From Haliea salexigens DSM 19537 (GTDB taxonomy: Bacteria; Pseudomonadota; Gammaproteobacteria; Pseudomonadales; Halieaceae): a DNA stretch of 64,000 nucleotides. Of this stretch, positions 6,150 through 13,928 are shown in pieces. The DNA lies in contig NZ_AUHJ01000008.1 of the NCBI RefSeq assembly GCF_000423125.1, forward strand, positions 1 through 64,000. The letters are read 5' to 3'. The notes beneath the pieces are model-generated. The model was not told where the DNA came from, ran no database searches, and worked only from the letters and a program-made list of their open reading frames with translations. Made by a program: the position numbers and the translations under genes. Position 1 is the stretch's first letter; every line of letters starts with the position of its first letter.

Positions 6150-6797
6150 CTAACCCTTATAGCCGATCACAGCCGGGAAGCCATTGTCCATAATCGCCTT
6201 GATGATTCCCTGCACGGCCTCTGTATCGTTGATGTTCGGAAACGGTTCCTGCGGCACGGGCATTTCCAGGAACTCGCAGAGTGGCTCCCAGCCATCCGCC
6301 ACCTCGAAGACCAGCAACCGCTCGGGGTCGATGGTTGCCCGCACCTCGGCAACATGTTCGTTAAAGCGCCTGATTAGGTGCTTACGGTCGTGCATGCGAC
6401 CATCAAAGTAGTCATTGATTGTTGCTTTCGTGTACGCCCCTGCTTCGGTGTCCGGCAGGAACTCGATCCACTCTTTACCGAATATGGTGTTCTGGACCGA
6501 AATAAACCACTTCTCCGGATCGCGTACGGTAAGTACAACTCTGGCATCCGGGTAATGGTTGGCAAGGGCGGCGTAGCTGGTACACGCCGGGAAATCGACC
6601 GTCGCGGTAAAGCCCTCGAAAATCCTGTCCCAGTCCGGCGTGCCGGTCCCTACCTGTTCCCACAGCTTCCAGTGTTCAGGCCCTTTGGGAAAACATTCCA
6701 CCATGTGATAGCAGGGGTAGCCCAGGTGCTCCAGTGCCGCCTTCAGGGACATGGTACCCGTGCGGCCGAAACCCGCCCCGATCACTTCTAATGTCAT
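6150..6797 (-). CDS. Sulfotransferase family protein
   Basis: 215 aa, ATG preceded by GAGG at 7 bp. The N-terminus MTLEVIGAGFGRTGTMSLK contains the phosphosulfate-binding loop (GFGRTGTMSLKAAL) of PAPS-dependent sulfotransferases in the Sulfotransfer_4-like group. A second typical element is the strand and loop VVLTVRDPEKWFISV near residues 85-100, which binds the 3'-phosphate. Length is normal for this family; there is no signal peptide, so it is cytoplasmic. It would transfer sulfate from PAPS to a small molecule or lipid; the acceptor is unknown. It lies downstream of tpm and chaC in the same orientation, with a 40-bp gap, and may be co-transcribed with them. Confidence 0.85.
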   Translation of the reverse strand: MTLEVIGAGFGRTGTMSLKAALEHLGYPCYHMVECFPKGPEHWKLWEQVGTGTPDWDRIFEGFTATVDFPACTSYAALANHYPDARVVLTVRDPEKWFISVQNTIFGKEWIEFLPDTEAGAYTKATINDYFDGRMHDRKHLIRRFNEHVAEVRATIDPERLLVFEVADGWEPLCEFLEMPVPQEPFPNINDTEAVQGIIKAIMDNGFPAVIGYKG

Positions 6798-6839
6798 CTG
6801 AACTGCCTCGCGAATAGGTGGCTGGACATCGATTGTAGG

Positions 6840-7487
6840 CTATCCCACGACTGCCTGATTGAGCAACCACACGTTCTCTCGCGCCGCACATTGCCCCTTG
6901 AGTCCTCCGGTCACTGCGACACTGGCCAACTTCAACAGGTCGTAGTGGCCGGCGTAATGCCGCGCCACCTCCTCATCGGAAATCGAGAAAGGCGGCCCAT
7001 CCATGGCTCGCTGATCGTACTCAAAGCACAACAGCAACTGCGGTGCCGTCGCCGTGATCACACGCAGGTGTGCGGTGTAGCGTCGTCGCATTGAGAAAGG
7101 CAGCGCGACCAGGGCTGCACGGTCATAGATCGCCTGCACCTCACCCAGCAAGCCCTGCGTCAGGTCAAAGATGTCACCCACGAACACATCCACACCATTG
7201 CCGCGATAACACCGCAGCTCGTCCAGCTCGGAGATTTCGGGCACCAGACCCAATTCGGCAAAGAGCTCCTGAACCGCCTTTTCACTCAGCTCCGCACCCA
7301 CCACACGGTATCCCTGTGAGAGCAGCCAGCCAATATCGAGTGTCTTTCCGCACAGGGGCACAAAAACACGATCGCCGGCGACCAGCGACAGCGCACCCCA
7401 ATGGGCCACCAACAGCGGATTCGCCTCGGCGGCGTGAAAGCCAATTTCGTTGTGTTGCCAGCGTTCGTACCAGAATTCAGGCTCCAT
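6840..7487 (-). CDS. tpm: Thiopurine S-methyltransferase
   Basis: 215 aa from the ATG at 7487, preceded by AGGGG; a GTG two codons upstream is also possible. The opening EPEFWYERWQHNEIGFH is the typical bacterial Tpm start. Residues around 40-60 carry VFVPLCGKTLDIGWL, the SAM-binding motif of the family, followed by GAELSEKAVQELF. Bacterial Tpm enzymes use SAM to methylate thiols and oxyanions of selenium and tellurium, usually as detoxification. The gene overlaps the chaC stop codon, so the two are translationally coupled; both deal with thiol chemistry. Confidence 0.9.
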   Translation of the reverse strand: MEPEFWYERWQHNEIGFHAAEANPLLVAHWGALSLVAGDRVFVPLCGKTLDIGWLLSQGYRVVGAELSEKAVQELFAELGLVPEISELDELRCYRGNGVDVFVGDIFDLTQGLLGEVQAIYDRAALVALPFSMRRRYTAHLRVITATAPQLLLCFEYDQRAMDGPPFSISDEEVARHYAGHYDLLKLASVAVTGGLKGQCAARENVWLLNQAVVG

Positions 7488-7489
7488 AC

Positions 7490-8020
7490 TCACCCCTGTT
7501 TGCGCAGTAAGCGCTCCAGACCAAATACATGGGCATCCTCCGCCCCCAGATCCCGCAGCGCGTCAGCGAGATGCAAGAGGTAGTCGCGGTTGAGCCCACT
7601 CGGGCCAATCGCGTGGTTTATCTGCGCGGCAATGTCTGCCTCACTCGCGGGCCCCAGGTAGGCGGGGTTATCCGGCCCCGCGATATACACCAGCGCCTCT
7701 TCGCACGCGCCGTCCGCAAATTGCACATCCACCACGACCCTCAGGTAGCCATTTTTTTCCCGATTGTCGAGGTGTTCGAAAACGTCCGGGGTAATCTCAA
7801 ACGCCATGCCCCGGCAAAAAGCGTCGGCGCTTTCCACCAGGGTGACCACGCGGCCCGGTGCCGCGGGCGTTCCACGATGGTCGTGTGAACCCTGCCAGAA
7901 ACGGCGTTCCCATCCGCGAATGACAGCAGGGCGCCGTTGCAGAAACGGAAAGTCGACCTTGTAAATCAACGAGCCGTAACCGAACAGCCACAGGCGTTGA
8001 TGGCTGGCGAAGTAATTCAT
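7490..8020 (-). CDS. chaC: ChaC-type gamma-glutamylcyclotransferase
   Basis: 176 aa from the ATG at 8020, where the conserved part begins; the frame is open further upstream but over sequence shared with the divergent gene. The N-terminal LWLFGYGSLIYKVDFPF holds the YGSLI glycine motif of the gamma-glutamylcyclotransferase fold. The conserved acidic region follows further on (VFEHLDNREKNGYLR, with a Glu in the expected active-site area). ChaC proteins cleave cytosolic glutathione to 5-oxoproline and Cys-Gly. The gene is directly upstream of and overlaps tpm. An alternative start at 8065 (MQSFREADT) would add 15 residues and has GGAGG at long spacing. Confidence 0.88.
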   Translation of the reverse strand: MNYFASHQRLWLFGYGSLIYKVDFPFLQRRPAVIRGWERRFWQGSHDHRGTPAAPGRVVTLVESADAFCRGMAFEITPDVFEHLDNREKNGYLRVVVDVQFADGACEEALVYIAGPDNPAYLGPASEADIAAQINHAIGPSGLNRDYLLHLADALRDLGAEDAHVFGLERLLRKQG

Positions 8021-8185
8021 GGCCCGGTTGCGGGCTGTCGTGTCGGCCTCGCGGAATGATTGCATGCGGCGCGGCGGACCTCCCTGAAACGCTACGGTAT
8101 ACTGCCTACCGTGAAAGCACGTAGCGGTGCGTCTAGAACAGAAATTGGTAGCGCAGGCACTGAGCCCCAAGGATATAGCAATCGT

Positions 8186-8644
8186 ATGAAACCGCACCAC
8201 CACGTTACCCGCGAACCGTTCGCCGTACCCAGCGGCCGCCAAAGGCTGTTCGTCCGCTACCTGATCTCCATTCTCATCGACCTGGTGGTATTGAACCTGT
8301 GTGCAGAGTACTGGCAGCACGTACAGATATCGTCTTTCAGCATCACGCTGGCCGCCGCATTGCTGCTGCAGCTACTGTTGCAGGGCACGCTGGTGGTAGA
8401 ACACCGCATCGCCGGATGGTTTACAGGCCGCAGTGGCTTTGGCTGGCAATTCCTGCGCTTCTTCAGCGCGTGGGTGGTACTGTTCCTGTCAAAGTTCGTC
8501 ATGCTCTGGGCAATTGACATGGCCTTCGGCGACGCGCTTGTATTCAGCGGCCCTTTGCACGGCGTGGTGGCCTTCCTCGCCGTCATTGTCGCCATGGTGG
8601 CCGCAGAAGAGCTGCTTGATCAGTTGGTACGCCGGCTCGCTTGA
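8186..8644 (+). CDS. Conserved hypothetical inner-membrane protein
   Basis: 152 aa from the ATG at 8186. Four hydrophobic stretches are predicted as membrane helices: YLISILIDLVVLNLC, SITLAAALLLQLLLQGTLVV, FFSAWVVLFLSKFVMLWAI and GVVAFLAVIVAMVAAEELL. The N-terminus is basic and cytoplasmic. No catalytic motif or family is recognised. It is divergent from chaC, with the two 5' ends overlapping if longer starts are used, so the shared region 8020-8186 must contain both promoters. Downstream it is convergent with the LLM oxidoreductase, and CAGCGG-cttca-CCGCTG (8656-8672) could form a weak shared terminator hairpin. Confidence 0.7.
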   Translation: MKPHHHVTREPFAVPSGRQRLFVRYLISILIDLVVLNLCAEYWQHVQISSFSITLAAALLLQLLLQGTLVVEHRIAGWFTGRSGFGWQFLRFFSAWVVLFLSKFVMLWAIDMAFGDALVFSGPLHGVVAFLAVIVAMVAAEELLDQLVRRLA

Positions 8645-8708
8645 GCGAGCACCTGCAGCGGCTTCACCGCTGTATCGCTGCCGCCCCGAGGCAAGAGCGC
8701 TCGATACG

Positions 8709-9722
8709 CTAGGCGGGCATACCCCAGCGTGGCTTCACGCCGTTGCGCCGCAGATGCGGCAGCACTTGCTCTTCGAACAACCGCAGCATTTTCCAACCCT
8801 GCTCGGGATCAATGCCCCCGAAGAGAGGCGTCAGGTACAGCGAACTGTGGTCACCCAACTCGCGCGCCATGGTCACAACGTCCTCCGGGCGCAGCACCTT
8901 GTAGGCGCCACTTTCACGCACCGACTCAGCGGTCATGCGACCGGCGTAGGGGCCCTGGGGCGTGCCGTAGGCATCGGCCGTCCAGCGTGAATAGGAATCC
9001 AGCACATGCAGGATGTGCGGCGCGATCCATTGCCAGTCAACCTCCGGGTCTTCAGACACCCAGAGGAACGTGGGCCCCTGGCGTGGATAAGGACCCGGGT
9101 CCGGTTTACCCAGGCGCAGGCAGGCGTCGCGGTAGGGTTGCCAAACCTTGGGCGGAAACAGCGGCACGAGAAAACCATCGGCAATTTCGGCGGCTATGCG
9201 CGCCACCTTGGGCGCCATGCCACCGAGCAGGATCGGCACCGGTTTTTCCGGCACTGGCGACACCAGGCAGGGGCGCCCCTCGTAGTTGAAGGGCTCGCCG
9301 GTCCAGGCCTTTTTCAGTAGCCGCGCGGTGTTGCAGGTCACTTCGAAACGGTCTTCGACGCGCTGACCATACATGGCAAATTCGACCGGCCGGTAGCCAA
9401 ACCCCAGGCCGAGCTGCATACGCCCGGCGCTGGCCAGTTGGGCCACCGCCAGATCTTCCGCCAGCCGCACCGGGTCGTACAACGGGGCGAGCAATACCGC
9501 GGTACGCAATGCGACCTGCCGGGTGCGCCCCGCCATCGCCGCGGCCAGGACCAGCGGCGAGGGGTTATAGCCGTCGTCGGCGCAGTGATGCTCGCCAAAA
9601 CCCAGCACATCAAAACCCACCCGATCAGCCCACTCGGCCATATCCAGCGCTGCGGCATAGGCCGCTTCCCTGCCTACACCGAATGCCGGCGTGCGCATAT
9701 CGAAAATCATTACCAGTTCCAT
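8709..9722 (-). CDS. LLM-class flavin-dependent oxidoreductase
   Basis: 337 aa from the ATG at 9722 with CGGAG 8 bp upstream. The fold signatures of the bacterial luciferase-like family are clear: an N-terminal MELVMIFDMRTP strand, GFGEHHCADDGYNPSPLVLAA near residues 43-62, LYDPVRLAEDLAVAQLASAGRMQLGLGFGY near 82-112, and VPILLGGMAPKVARIAA near 170. These enzymes use reduced FMN or F420 to oxidise small substrates with or without oxygen; the substrate cannot be read from sequence. It is cytosolic. Given the steroid-degradation genes 1 kb away, a role in steroid or aliphatic catabolism is possible but unproven. Confidence 0.85.
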   Translation of the reverse strand: MELVMIFDMRTPAFGVGREAAYAAALDMAEWADRVGFDVLGFGEHHCADDGYNPSPLVLAAAMAGRTRQVALRTAVLLAPLYDPVRLAEDLAVAQLASAGRMQLGLGFGYRPVEFAMYGQRVEDRFEVTCNTARLLKKAWTGEPFNYEGRPCLVSPVPEKPVPILLGGMAPKVARIAAEIADGFLVPLFPPKVWQPYRDACLRLGKPDPGPYPRQGPTFLWVSEDPEVDWQWIAPHILHVLDSYSRWTADAYGTPQGPYAGRMTAESVRESGAYKVLRPEDVVTMARELGDHSSLYLTPLFGGIDPEQGWKMLRLFEEQVLPHLRRNGVKPRWGMPA

Positions 9723-9791
9723 GGCATTGCTCCGTGCTTCACCGTTCCGAGTGCGCACTTTAACAAGACGGGAGCGGCGCCCAAACGGGTT

Positions 9792-10298
9792 TCAGCGGTC
9801 GGAAACAATCGGGCGCATCAACTGGCTGTTGGGCCCGGGGATGATTCCCGGGTGTTGCAGCGGCGGGCGCAGGTCGGGTCGGCGTGGCGGGCGCGGCCGA
9901 TGCCCAGGACGCCATGGGATCACCGCGGAGGGCACATACACCGGCACATAGTGGATGGTCGACTCGGGCTGGGATTGCCGGGCGGGGGGACGGGCCGCAA
10001 CCTGTGCCCGCAGCCTTGCCACCTCACGTTCCAGCTCTCGTTCACGACGACTTTCCGCTAACCGGTCCGTGCTGTAGCGCATCGCTCTGAGCTGTTGTTC
10101 GGCCGCTGCGGGATCTCCCGCCTGTGGGGGGCGTATCCGCAGCACCTCGGTGCCGGCGGACTCCGCCGGTGGCGTATCTGAGAACTGCACCGTGCCGTTG
10201 GGCCCCTCGGAACGGTACACCGTGGTGTCGGCAGCCAGTGCCACATCAGCCAGAAAGATGAGCGCGATGGCGCGAGTAATAGTCAGTGGGTGAGGCAT
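9792..10298 (-). CDS. DUF4124-domain periplasmic protein with Pro/Arg-rich tail
   Basis: 168 aa from the ATG at 10298. A clear signal peptide (ITRAIALIFLADVALA) is cleaved before ADTTVYR. It is followed by the short DUF4124 domain (VYRSEGPNGTVQFSDTPP), a segment usually described as beta-sheet forming. A charged helical stretch (RLAESRRERELEREVARLR) is a probable coiled coil. The C-terminal 50 residues are rich in Pro and Arg (RPGHRPRPPRRPDLRPP) and likely disordered. The protein would act in the periplasm or at the cell wall; function unknown. A TTG start at 10370 would place the signal peptide internally and was rejected. Confidence 0.75.
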   Translation of the reverse strand: MPHPLTITRAIALIFLADVALAADTTVYRSEGPNGTVQFSDTPPAESAGTEVLRIRPPQAGDPAAAEQQLRAMRYSTDRLAESRRERELEREVARLRAQVAARPPARQSQPESTIHYVPVYVPSAVIPWRPGHRPRPPRRPDLRPPLQHPGIIPGPNSQLMRPIVSDR

Positions 10299-10475
10299 CT
10301 GCTCAGTATAGATCAGTTGGCAGATCAGGGCGCGCTGCTGACCTGCCCCGGTTCTCTTGACATGGATCAAGCTCCCCGCTTTTCACCCCCGGTTATACCG
10401 CAGATGAGGTATGAGCGACTTGCCCCGGGAGGAGGATAGTCGGTATCAAAGATGACCCGGACTCGGAGAATAACC

Positions 10476-11663
10476 ATGACCGCACAACAAATGAACGACA
10501 TCGACCGCCTCTACGCCAGCGCCCGCAAAATGGTGCCTGTCCTGCGTGAGCGCCAGACAGAAGCTGCCAGCCTGGGCCACCTGCCCGAAGCAACCGTGCG
10601 CGAAATGCAGGAAGCCGGGTTCTTCCGCATCATGCAGCCCGCCCGTTTCGGCGGCTACGAAATGGAGCCGGAAGTGTTTTTTCGTGTGCAGATGACGCTG
10701 GCTGAGGGCTGCATGTCCACGGCCTGGGTACTGGGCGTGGTGGCGATCCACAACTGGCAGCTGGCGCTGTTCGACCAGCGCGCCCAGCAGGACGTCTGGG
10801 GCGAAGATACCAGCGTACTGATCTCCTCGTCCTACATGCCGGTCGGCAAGGTGACCCGCGTCGACGGTGGCTACACGTTGAGCGGCCACTGGGGCTTTTC
10901 CTCTGGCTCCAAGCACTGCGGCTGGGCCTTCCTCGGCGCCATGATTCCCGCCGAGAAAGAGGGCGATGCACCCGACTACCGTACGTTCCTGGTACCGCGC
11001 AGCGACTACGACATTGTCGACAACTGGGATGTGAGCGGCCTGGAAGGTACCGGCAGCCACGATATCGTGGTGAAGGACGCCTTCGTACCCGAGTACCGCA
11101 CGCACCGCTCCATTCACGGCTTCGAGTGCAACAGCCCGGGCAACGCCGTGAACACGCATCCGATTTTCCGTCTGCCCTTCGGCCAGATTTTTGTGCGCGC
11201 CGTGTGCAGTTCCGCCATCGGAGCCCTGCGCGGTGTCACCGACAGCTACGTGAAAGTGAATCGCGAACGGGTCGGCCTGAACGATGGCAACAAGATCGCC
11301 ACCGATCCCGATGCGCAGATGGCCCTGGCCAATGCCATCGCCACGGTGGATGAATGCGAAACCATCATGTTCCGCAATTTCGACACGATGCTGGATGCCG
11401 CGCGCGAAGGGCGCTCGCTGCCCATGGAGGAACGTATCAAGATGCGTTTCGATGCCTCGCGCGTCGGCGCCAAATGCGCGGATGCCATCAACGCCATGTT
11501 CATCGCCTGCGGCGCGCAGGGTATCCATCGCGGCCACCCCTTGAATCGGGCGTGGCTGGATATCAACGCGGGGCGCACCCATGTGGCCAACAACCCGTTC
11601 AAGTTCGGCCGCAACCTCGGCGGGAACCTGATGGGCCAGCCCAACGCCGACTTCTTCCTCTGA
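10476..11663 (+). CDS. HsaA-like flavin-dependent monooxygenase (acyl-CoA dehydrogenase fold)
   Basis: 395 aa from the ATG at 10476, which has GGAG 8 bp upstream; an in-frame ATG at 10452 lacks one. The protein has the acyl-CoA dehydrogenase fold but resembles two-component oxygenases such as HsaA and the HPAH C2 component. Typical segments are VDGGYTLSGHWGFSSGSKHCGWAFLGA near residues 130-160 and a C-terminal GAQGIHRGHPLNRAWLDINAG. HsaA hydroxylates the secosteroid ring in steroid catabolism using FMNH2 from a separate reductase. It is followed 43 bp later by a KshA-like gene in the same direction, which supports a steroid substrate. No reductase partner is visible here. A conventional acyl-CoA dehydrogenase is less likely. 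Confidence 0.75.
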   Translation: MTAQQMNDIDRLYASARKMVPVLRERQTEAASLGHLPEATVREMQEAGFFRIMQPARFGGYEMEPEVFFRVQMTLAEGCMSTAWVLGVVAIHNWQLALFDQRAQQDVWGEDTSVLISSSYMPVGKVTRVDGGYTLSGHWGFSSGSKHCGWAFLGAMIPAEKEGDAPDYRTFLVPRSDYDIVDNWDVSGLEGTGSHDIVVKDAFVPEYRTHRSIHGFECNSPGNAVNTHPIFRLPFGQIFVRAVCSSAIGALRGVTDSYVKVNRERVGLNDGNKIATDPDAQMALANAIATVDECETIMFRNFDTMLDAAREGRSLPMEERIKMRFDASRVGAKCADAINAMFIACGAQGIHRGHPLNRAWLDINAGRTHVANNPFKFGRNLGGNLMGQPNADFFL

Positions 11664-11706
11664 TATCAGAAACCATAACGGGCAGCACACTGCAGCGGAG
11701 ATACCC

Positions 11707-12798
11707 ATGACTGTTCAACAGAAAATCGAACCCTATGTAATCAAGGCCGAACCCCGCCCCGAGCGCTACGCACGCGGCTGGTATGTCATTGGCAACGCGG
11801 CCAGTGTCACCACCGCGCCACGCATGCTGGAAGTGTTCGGCACGAAACTGGTCGCCTACCGCGGCGAAGAGGACGGTGCCGTGCACATACTCGACGCCTA
11901 CTGCCCGCACATGGGCGGCGACCTGAGTGGCGGCAAGGTGTGTGGCAACTCCGTGGTGTGCCCCTTCCATCTGTGGAGCTGGGGCGCTGACGGGGTCTGT
12001 GACGACATCCCCTACGCGAAGAAAATTCCGGAAAAAGCGGTCATCAAATCCTGGCCGGTGCTGGAACGCAACGGTCTGGTACTCGTGTGGCAGGATCCCG
12101 AAAACAACGCCCCCATCCCCGGCCAGGAACCCGCCGAAATGGCAGACTGGTATTCCGGTGACTGGACTGACTGGGAAATGCGCGCCATTCCCATTGAAAC
12201 CCTGGGCCGGGAACTGGTCGACAACATGGCGGACATGGCGCACTTCGGCCCCATTCACTACTCCGCCGTGAAATCATTCCGCAACACCATGGAAGGGCAC
12301 AAATTTGTGCAGTATATGGTCGGCGGCCACCAGCTCCTCACCGAGGGCGATGGCGGGCTGATCACCAGCGTGGCCACCTATGAAGGCCCCGCCTACATGA
12401 CCACCACAATGACCGGCAGCATGGACGGTCACCCGATGACGGTGCACCTGCTGGTCAGCCATGTACCCGTTGATATGGAGAACTTCATCATCAACTTCGG
12501 TGTGATGATGCGCAAGGACCCGAGCATGAGCCCCGAGGAAAACCAGAAGATGCTGGATGAGTACACGGAAAAGAATATCGAGTCGTTCCACCAGGACGTG
12601 GCGATCTGGAACAACAAATGCATCATCGACAACCCGCTGATGTGTGACGGCGATGGTCCCATCAACCTGGTGCGCAAGTGGTACAGCCAGTTCATGACGA
12701 ATGTGGCGGACATTCGGCCCGATCAGGTCAAGGCGCGTGAACACGTCACCATGGAAGGGCCCACGGTCGAAGAGGTGCTGGCCGCTCAGCAACAGTAA
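11707..12798 (+). CDS. kshA: KshA-like 3-ketosteroid 9-alpha-hydroxylase, Rieske oxygenase
   Basis: 363 aa, ATG with GGAG upstream. The Rieske [2Fe-2S] domain has C66-x-H68 (YCPHMGGDLSGG) and C85-x2-H88 (VCPFHLWSW). The mononuclear iron ligands are D176-x2-H179-x4-H184 (VDNMADMAHFGPIHY), exactly the spacing of terminal oxygenases. The sequence around ARGWYVIG and HMGGDLSGGKV, together with GADGVCDDIPYAKKIP, matches KshA. KshA, with the reductase KshB, hydroxylates 3-ketosteroids at C9 and opens ring B with KstD. No KshB or KstD lies in the window. A rho-independent terminator follows directly. The substrate could be a related terpenoid. Confidence 0.75.
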   Translation: MTVQQKIEPYVIKAEPRPERYARGWYVIGNAASVTTAPRMLEVFGTKLVAYRGEEDGAVHILDAYCPHMGGDLSGGKVCGNSVVCPFHLWSWGADGVCDDIPYAKKIPEKAVIKSWPVLERNGLVLVWQDPENNAPIPGQEPAEMADWYSGDWTDWEMRAIPIETLGRELVDNMADMAHFGPIHYSAVKSFRNTMEGHKFVQYMVGGHQLLTEGDGGLITSVATYEGPAYMTTTMTGSMDGHPMTVHLLVSHVPVDMENFIINFGVMMRKDPSMSPEENQKMLDEYTEKNIESFHQDVAIWNNKCIIDNPLMCDGDGPINLVRKWYSQFMTNVADIRPDQVKAREHVTMEGPTVEEVLAAQQQ

Positions 12799-12813
12799 CC
12801 TGCTTTTTTTTGC

Positions 12814-12846
12814 GCCGGAGTGCCTTGCGCGCTCCGGCTTTTTTTT
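12814..12846 (+). terminator. Rho-independent terminator after the kshA-like gene
   Basis: A perfect 7-bp stem GCCGGAG (12814-12820) and CTCCGGC (12832-12838), with an 11-base loop, is followed by eight T residues (12839-12846). A run of eight T also precedes the stem on the 5' side, so it could partly work in the opposite direction. It closes the HsaA-like/KshA-like transcription unit. Confidence 0.85.
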
Positions 12847-12882
12847 CGGTAAACTGACGGAAACTTCCGAGGTGCACTGCGC

Positions 12883-13311
12883 TTGTTCGCTCTCGTCGCC
12901 GTCAACATGCTCATCGTCATGCTCACCGTGGCGATTCACTACGAATTCCTGCACTGGATGACACGCCTGCTGCCGCGCCTGAATATGGTGCACCGGGCGC
13001 GTATTGTTGTCGGGGTTGCCGGCGCCATGGTGGCACACTCCATCGAAGTCTGGGTGTTTGGCATCGCCTTTCATCTGATGATCAACACCCCTGGCTGGGG
13101 CGCCCTGCACGGAGAATATTTTGACGGTTCCCTGTTGGACTGCATTTATTTCTCCTTCACCGTGTTCACCACGCTCGGCTTTGGCGACATCTTTCCGGAG
13201 GGCAACCTGCGCTACCTGATCGGCATTGAATCACTGACTGGTCTGGTGCTGATTACCTGGACCGCCTCTTTCCTCTACTACGAAATGCAGCGCAGCTGGA
13301 GCAGCACCTGA
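12883..13311 (+). CDS. Two-TM potassium/ion channel
   Basis: 142 aa from a TTG at 12883; no better start lies inside the frame. Three hydrophobic segments (FALVAVNMLIVMLTVAIHY, IVVGVAGAMVAHSIEVWVFGIAF and IGIESLTGLVLITWTASFL) flank a pore loop, YFSFTVFTTLGFGDIFP, whose TLGFGD is a K+ channel selectivity filter with Phe in place of Tyr. This is an Ion_trans_2-type channel in the inner membrane. The stop overlaps the start of the downstream acetyltransferase gene (TGATG), so the two are coupled. There is no regulatory nucleotide-binding domain, unlike the channel at 16292. Confidence 0.8.
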   Translation: MFALVAVNMLIVMLTVAIHYEFLHWMTRLLPRLNMVHRARIVVGVAGAMVAHSIEVWVFGIAFHLMINTPGWGALHGEYFDGSLLDCIYFSFTVFTTLGFGDIFPEGNLRYLIGIESLTGLVLITWTASFLYYEMQRSWSST

Positions 13312-13799
13312 TGAGCACGCTCACGATTCGCCAGGCGCGTCCGGACGATTGCCCACGTATCCTGCAGTTCATTCGCGACCTGGCACTCTACGAGCGGGCA
13401 CTGGATGAAGTGCAGGCCACCGTGCCACAGCTGGAAGCGCTGCTGTTCGGCGATAACCCGCGGGTCTACGGTGTTATCTGCGAGGAGGATGGCGAGGCCC
13501 TGGGATTTGCCCTGTACTTCTTCAACTTTTCCTCCTGGCTGGGGCGCCTCGGGCTGTACCTCGAAGATCTCTACGTCAACCCGGCACACCGCGGCAAGGG
13601 CGCGGGCAAGGCACTGTTGCGCCACCTGGCACAAGTCGCGGTTGCCGAAGGCTGCGGTCGCTTCGAATGGAACGTGCTGGACTGGAATGAGCCCGCCATC
13701 CGCTTTTACGAATCTTTCGGCGCACGACCCCAGAGCGAGTGGACAGGCTACCGCTTGACCGGGGAGGCACTGCAGGCTTTCGCGGCGGGCAAGGGCTGA
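13311..13799 (+). CDS. GNAT family N-acetyltransferase
   Basis: 162 aa. It has the GNAT fold: an N-terminal TIRQARPDDCPRILQFIRDL, the central strand LYLEDLYVNPAHRGKGAGKALL with the acetyl-CoA pyrophosphate-binding motif RGKGAG near residues 90-96, and the C-terminal NEPAIRFYESFGA. The pattern LEDLYV...RGKG is shared with diamine (spermidine/spermine) acetyltransferase-type enzymes. It would acetylate an amine in the cytosol; the exact substrate is unknown. Its start overlaps the stop of the preceding ion channel gene. Confidence 0.85.
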   Translation: MSTLTIRQARPDDCPRILQFIRDLALYERALDEVQATVPQLEALLFGDNPRVYGVICEEDGEALGFALYFFNFSSWLGRLGLYLEDLYVNPAHRGKGAGKALLRHLAQVAVAEGCGRFEWNVLDWNEPAIRFYESFGARPQSEWTGYRLTGEALQAFAAGKG

Positions 13800-13916
13800 A
13801 CCGACGCCGCGCCGCGGCAACCAACCGCCACAGCAAAGACCCCCGCGGTGGCGACACCGCGATGAAGTGACAGTACGCTGCGACGAACCGGGGTGAAGCC
13901 AGGCCGTTGGCCAGCG

Positions 13917-13922
13917 TATACT
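13917..13922 (+). promoter_or_regulatory. -10 element directly before the LytS-like kinase start
   Basis: TATACT lies only 6 bp before the ATG at 13929. A start site at the usual distance would fall on or next to the ATG, suggesting a leaderless mRNA. The -35 position (TGAAGC, 13894-13899, 17-bp spacer) is weak. No RBS precedes the ATG. Confidence 0.4.
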
Positions 13923-13928
13923 CTAGCC

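Noticed and set aside
13843-13862. GC-rich hairpin after the GNAT gene as a terminator
   Set aside because: A 7-bp stem CGCGGTG/CACCGCG is present but there is no T run on either strand, and high GC makes such stems common by chance.
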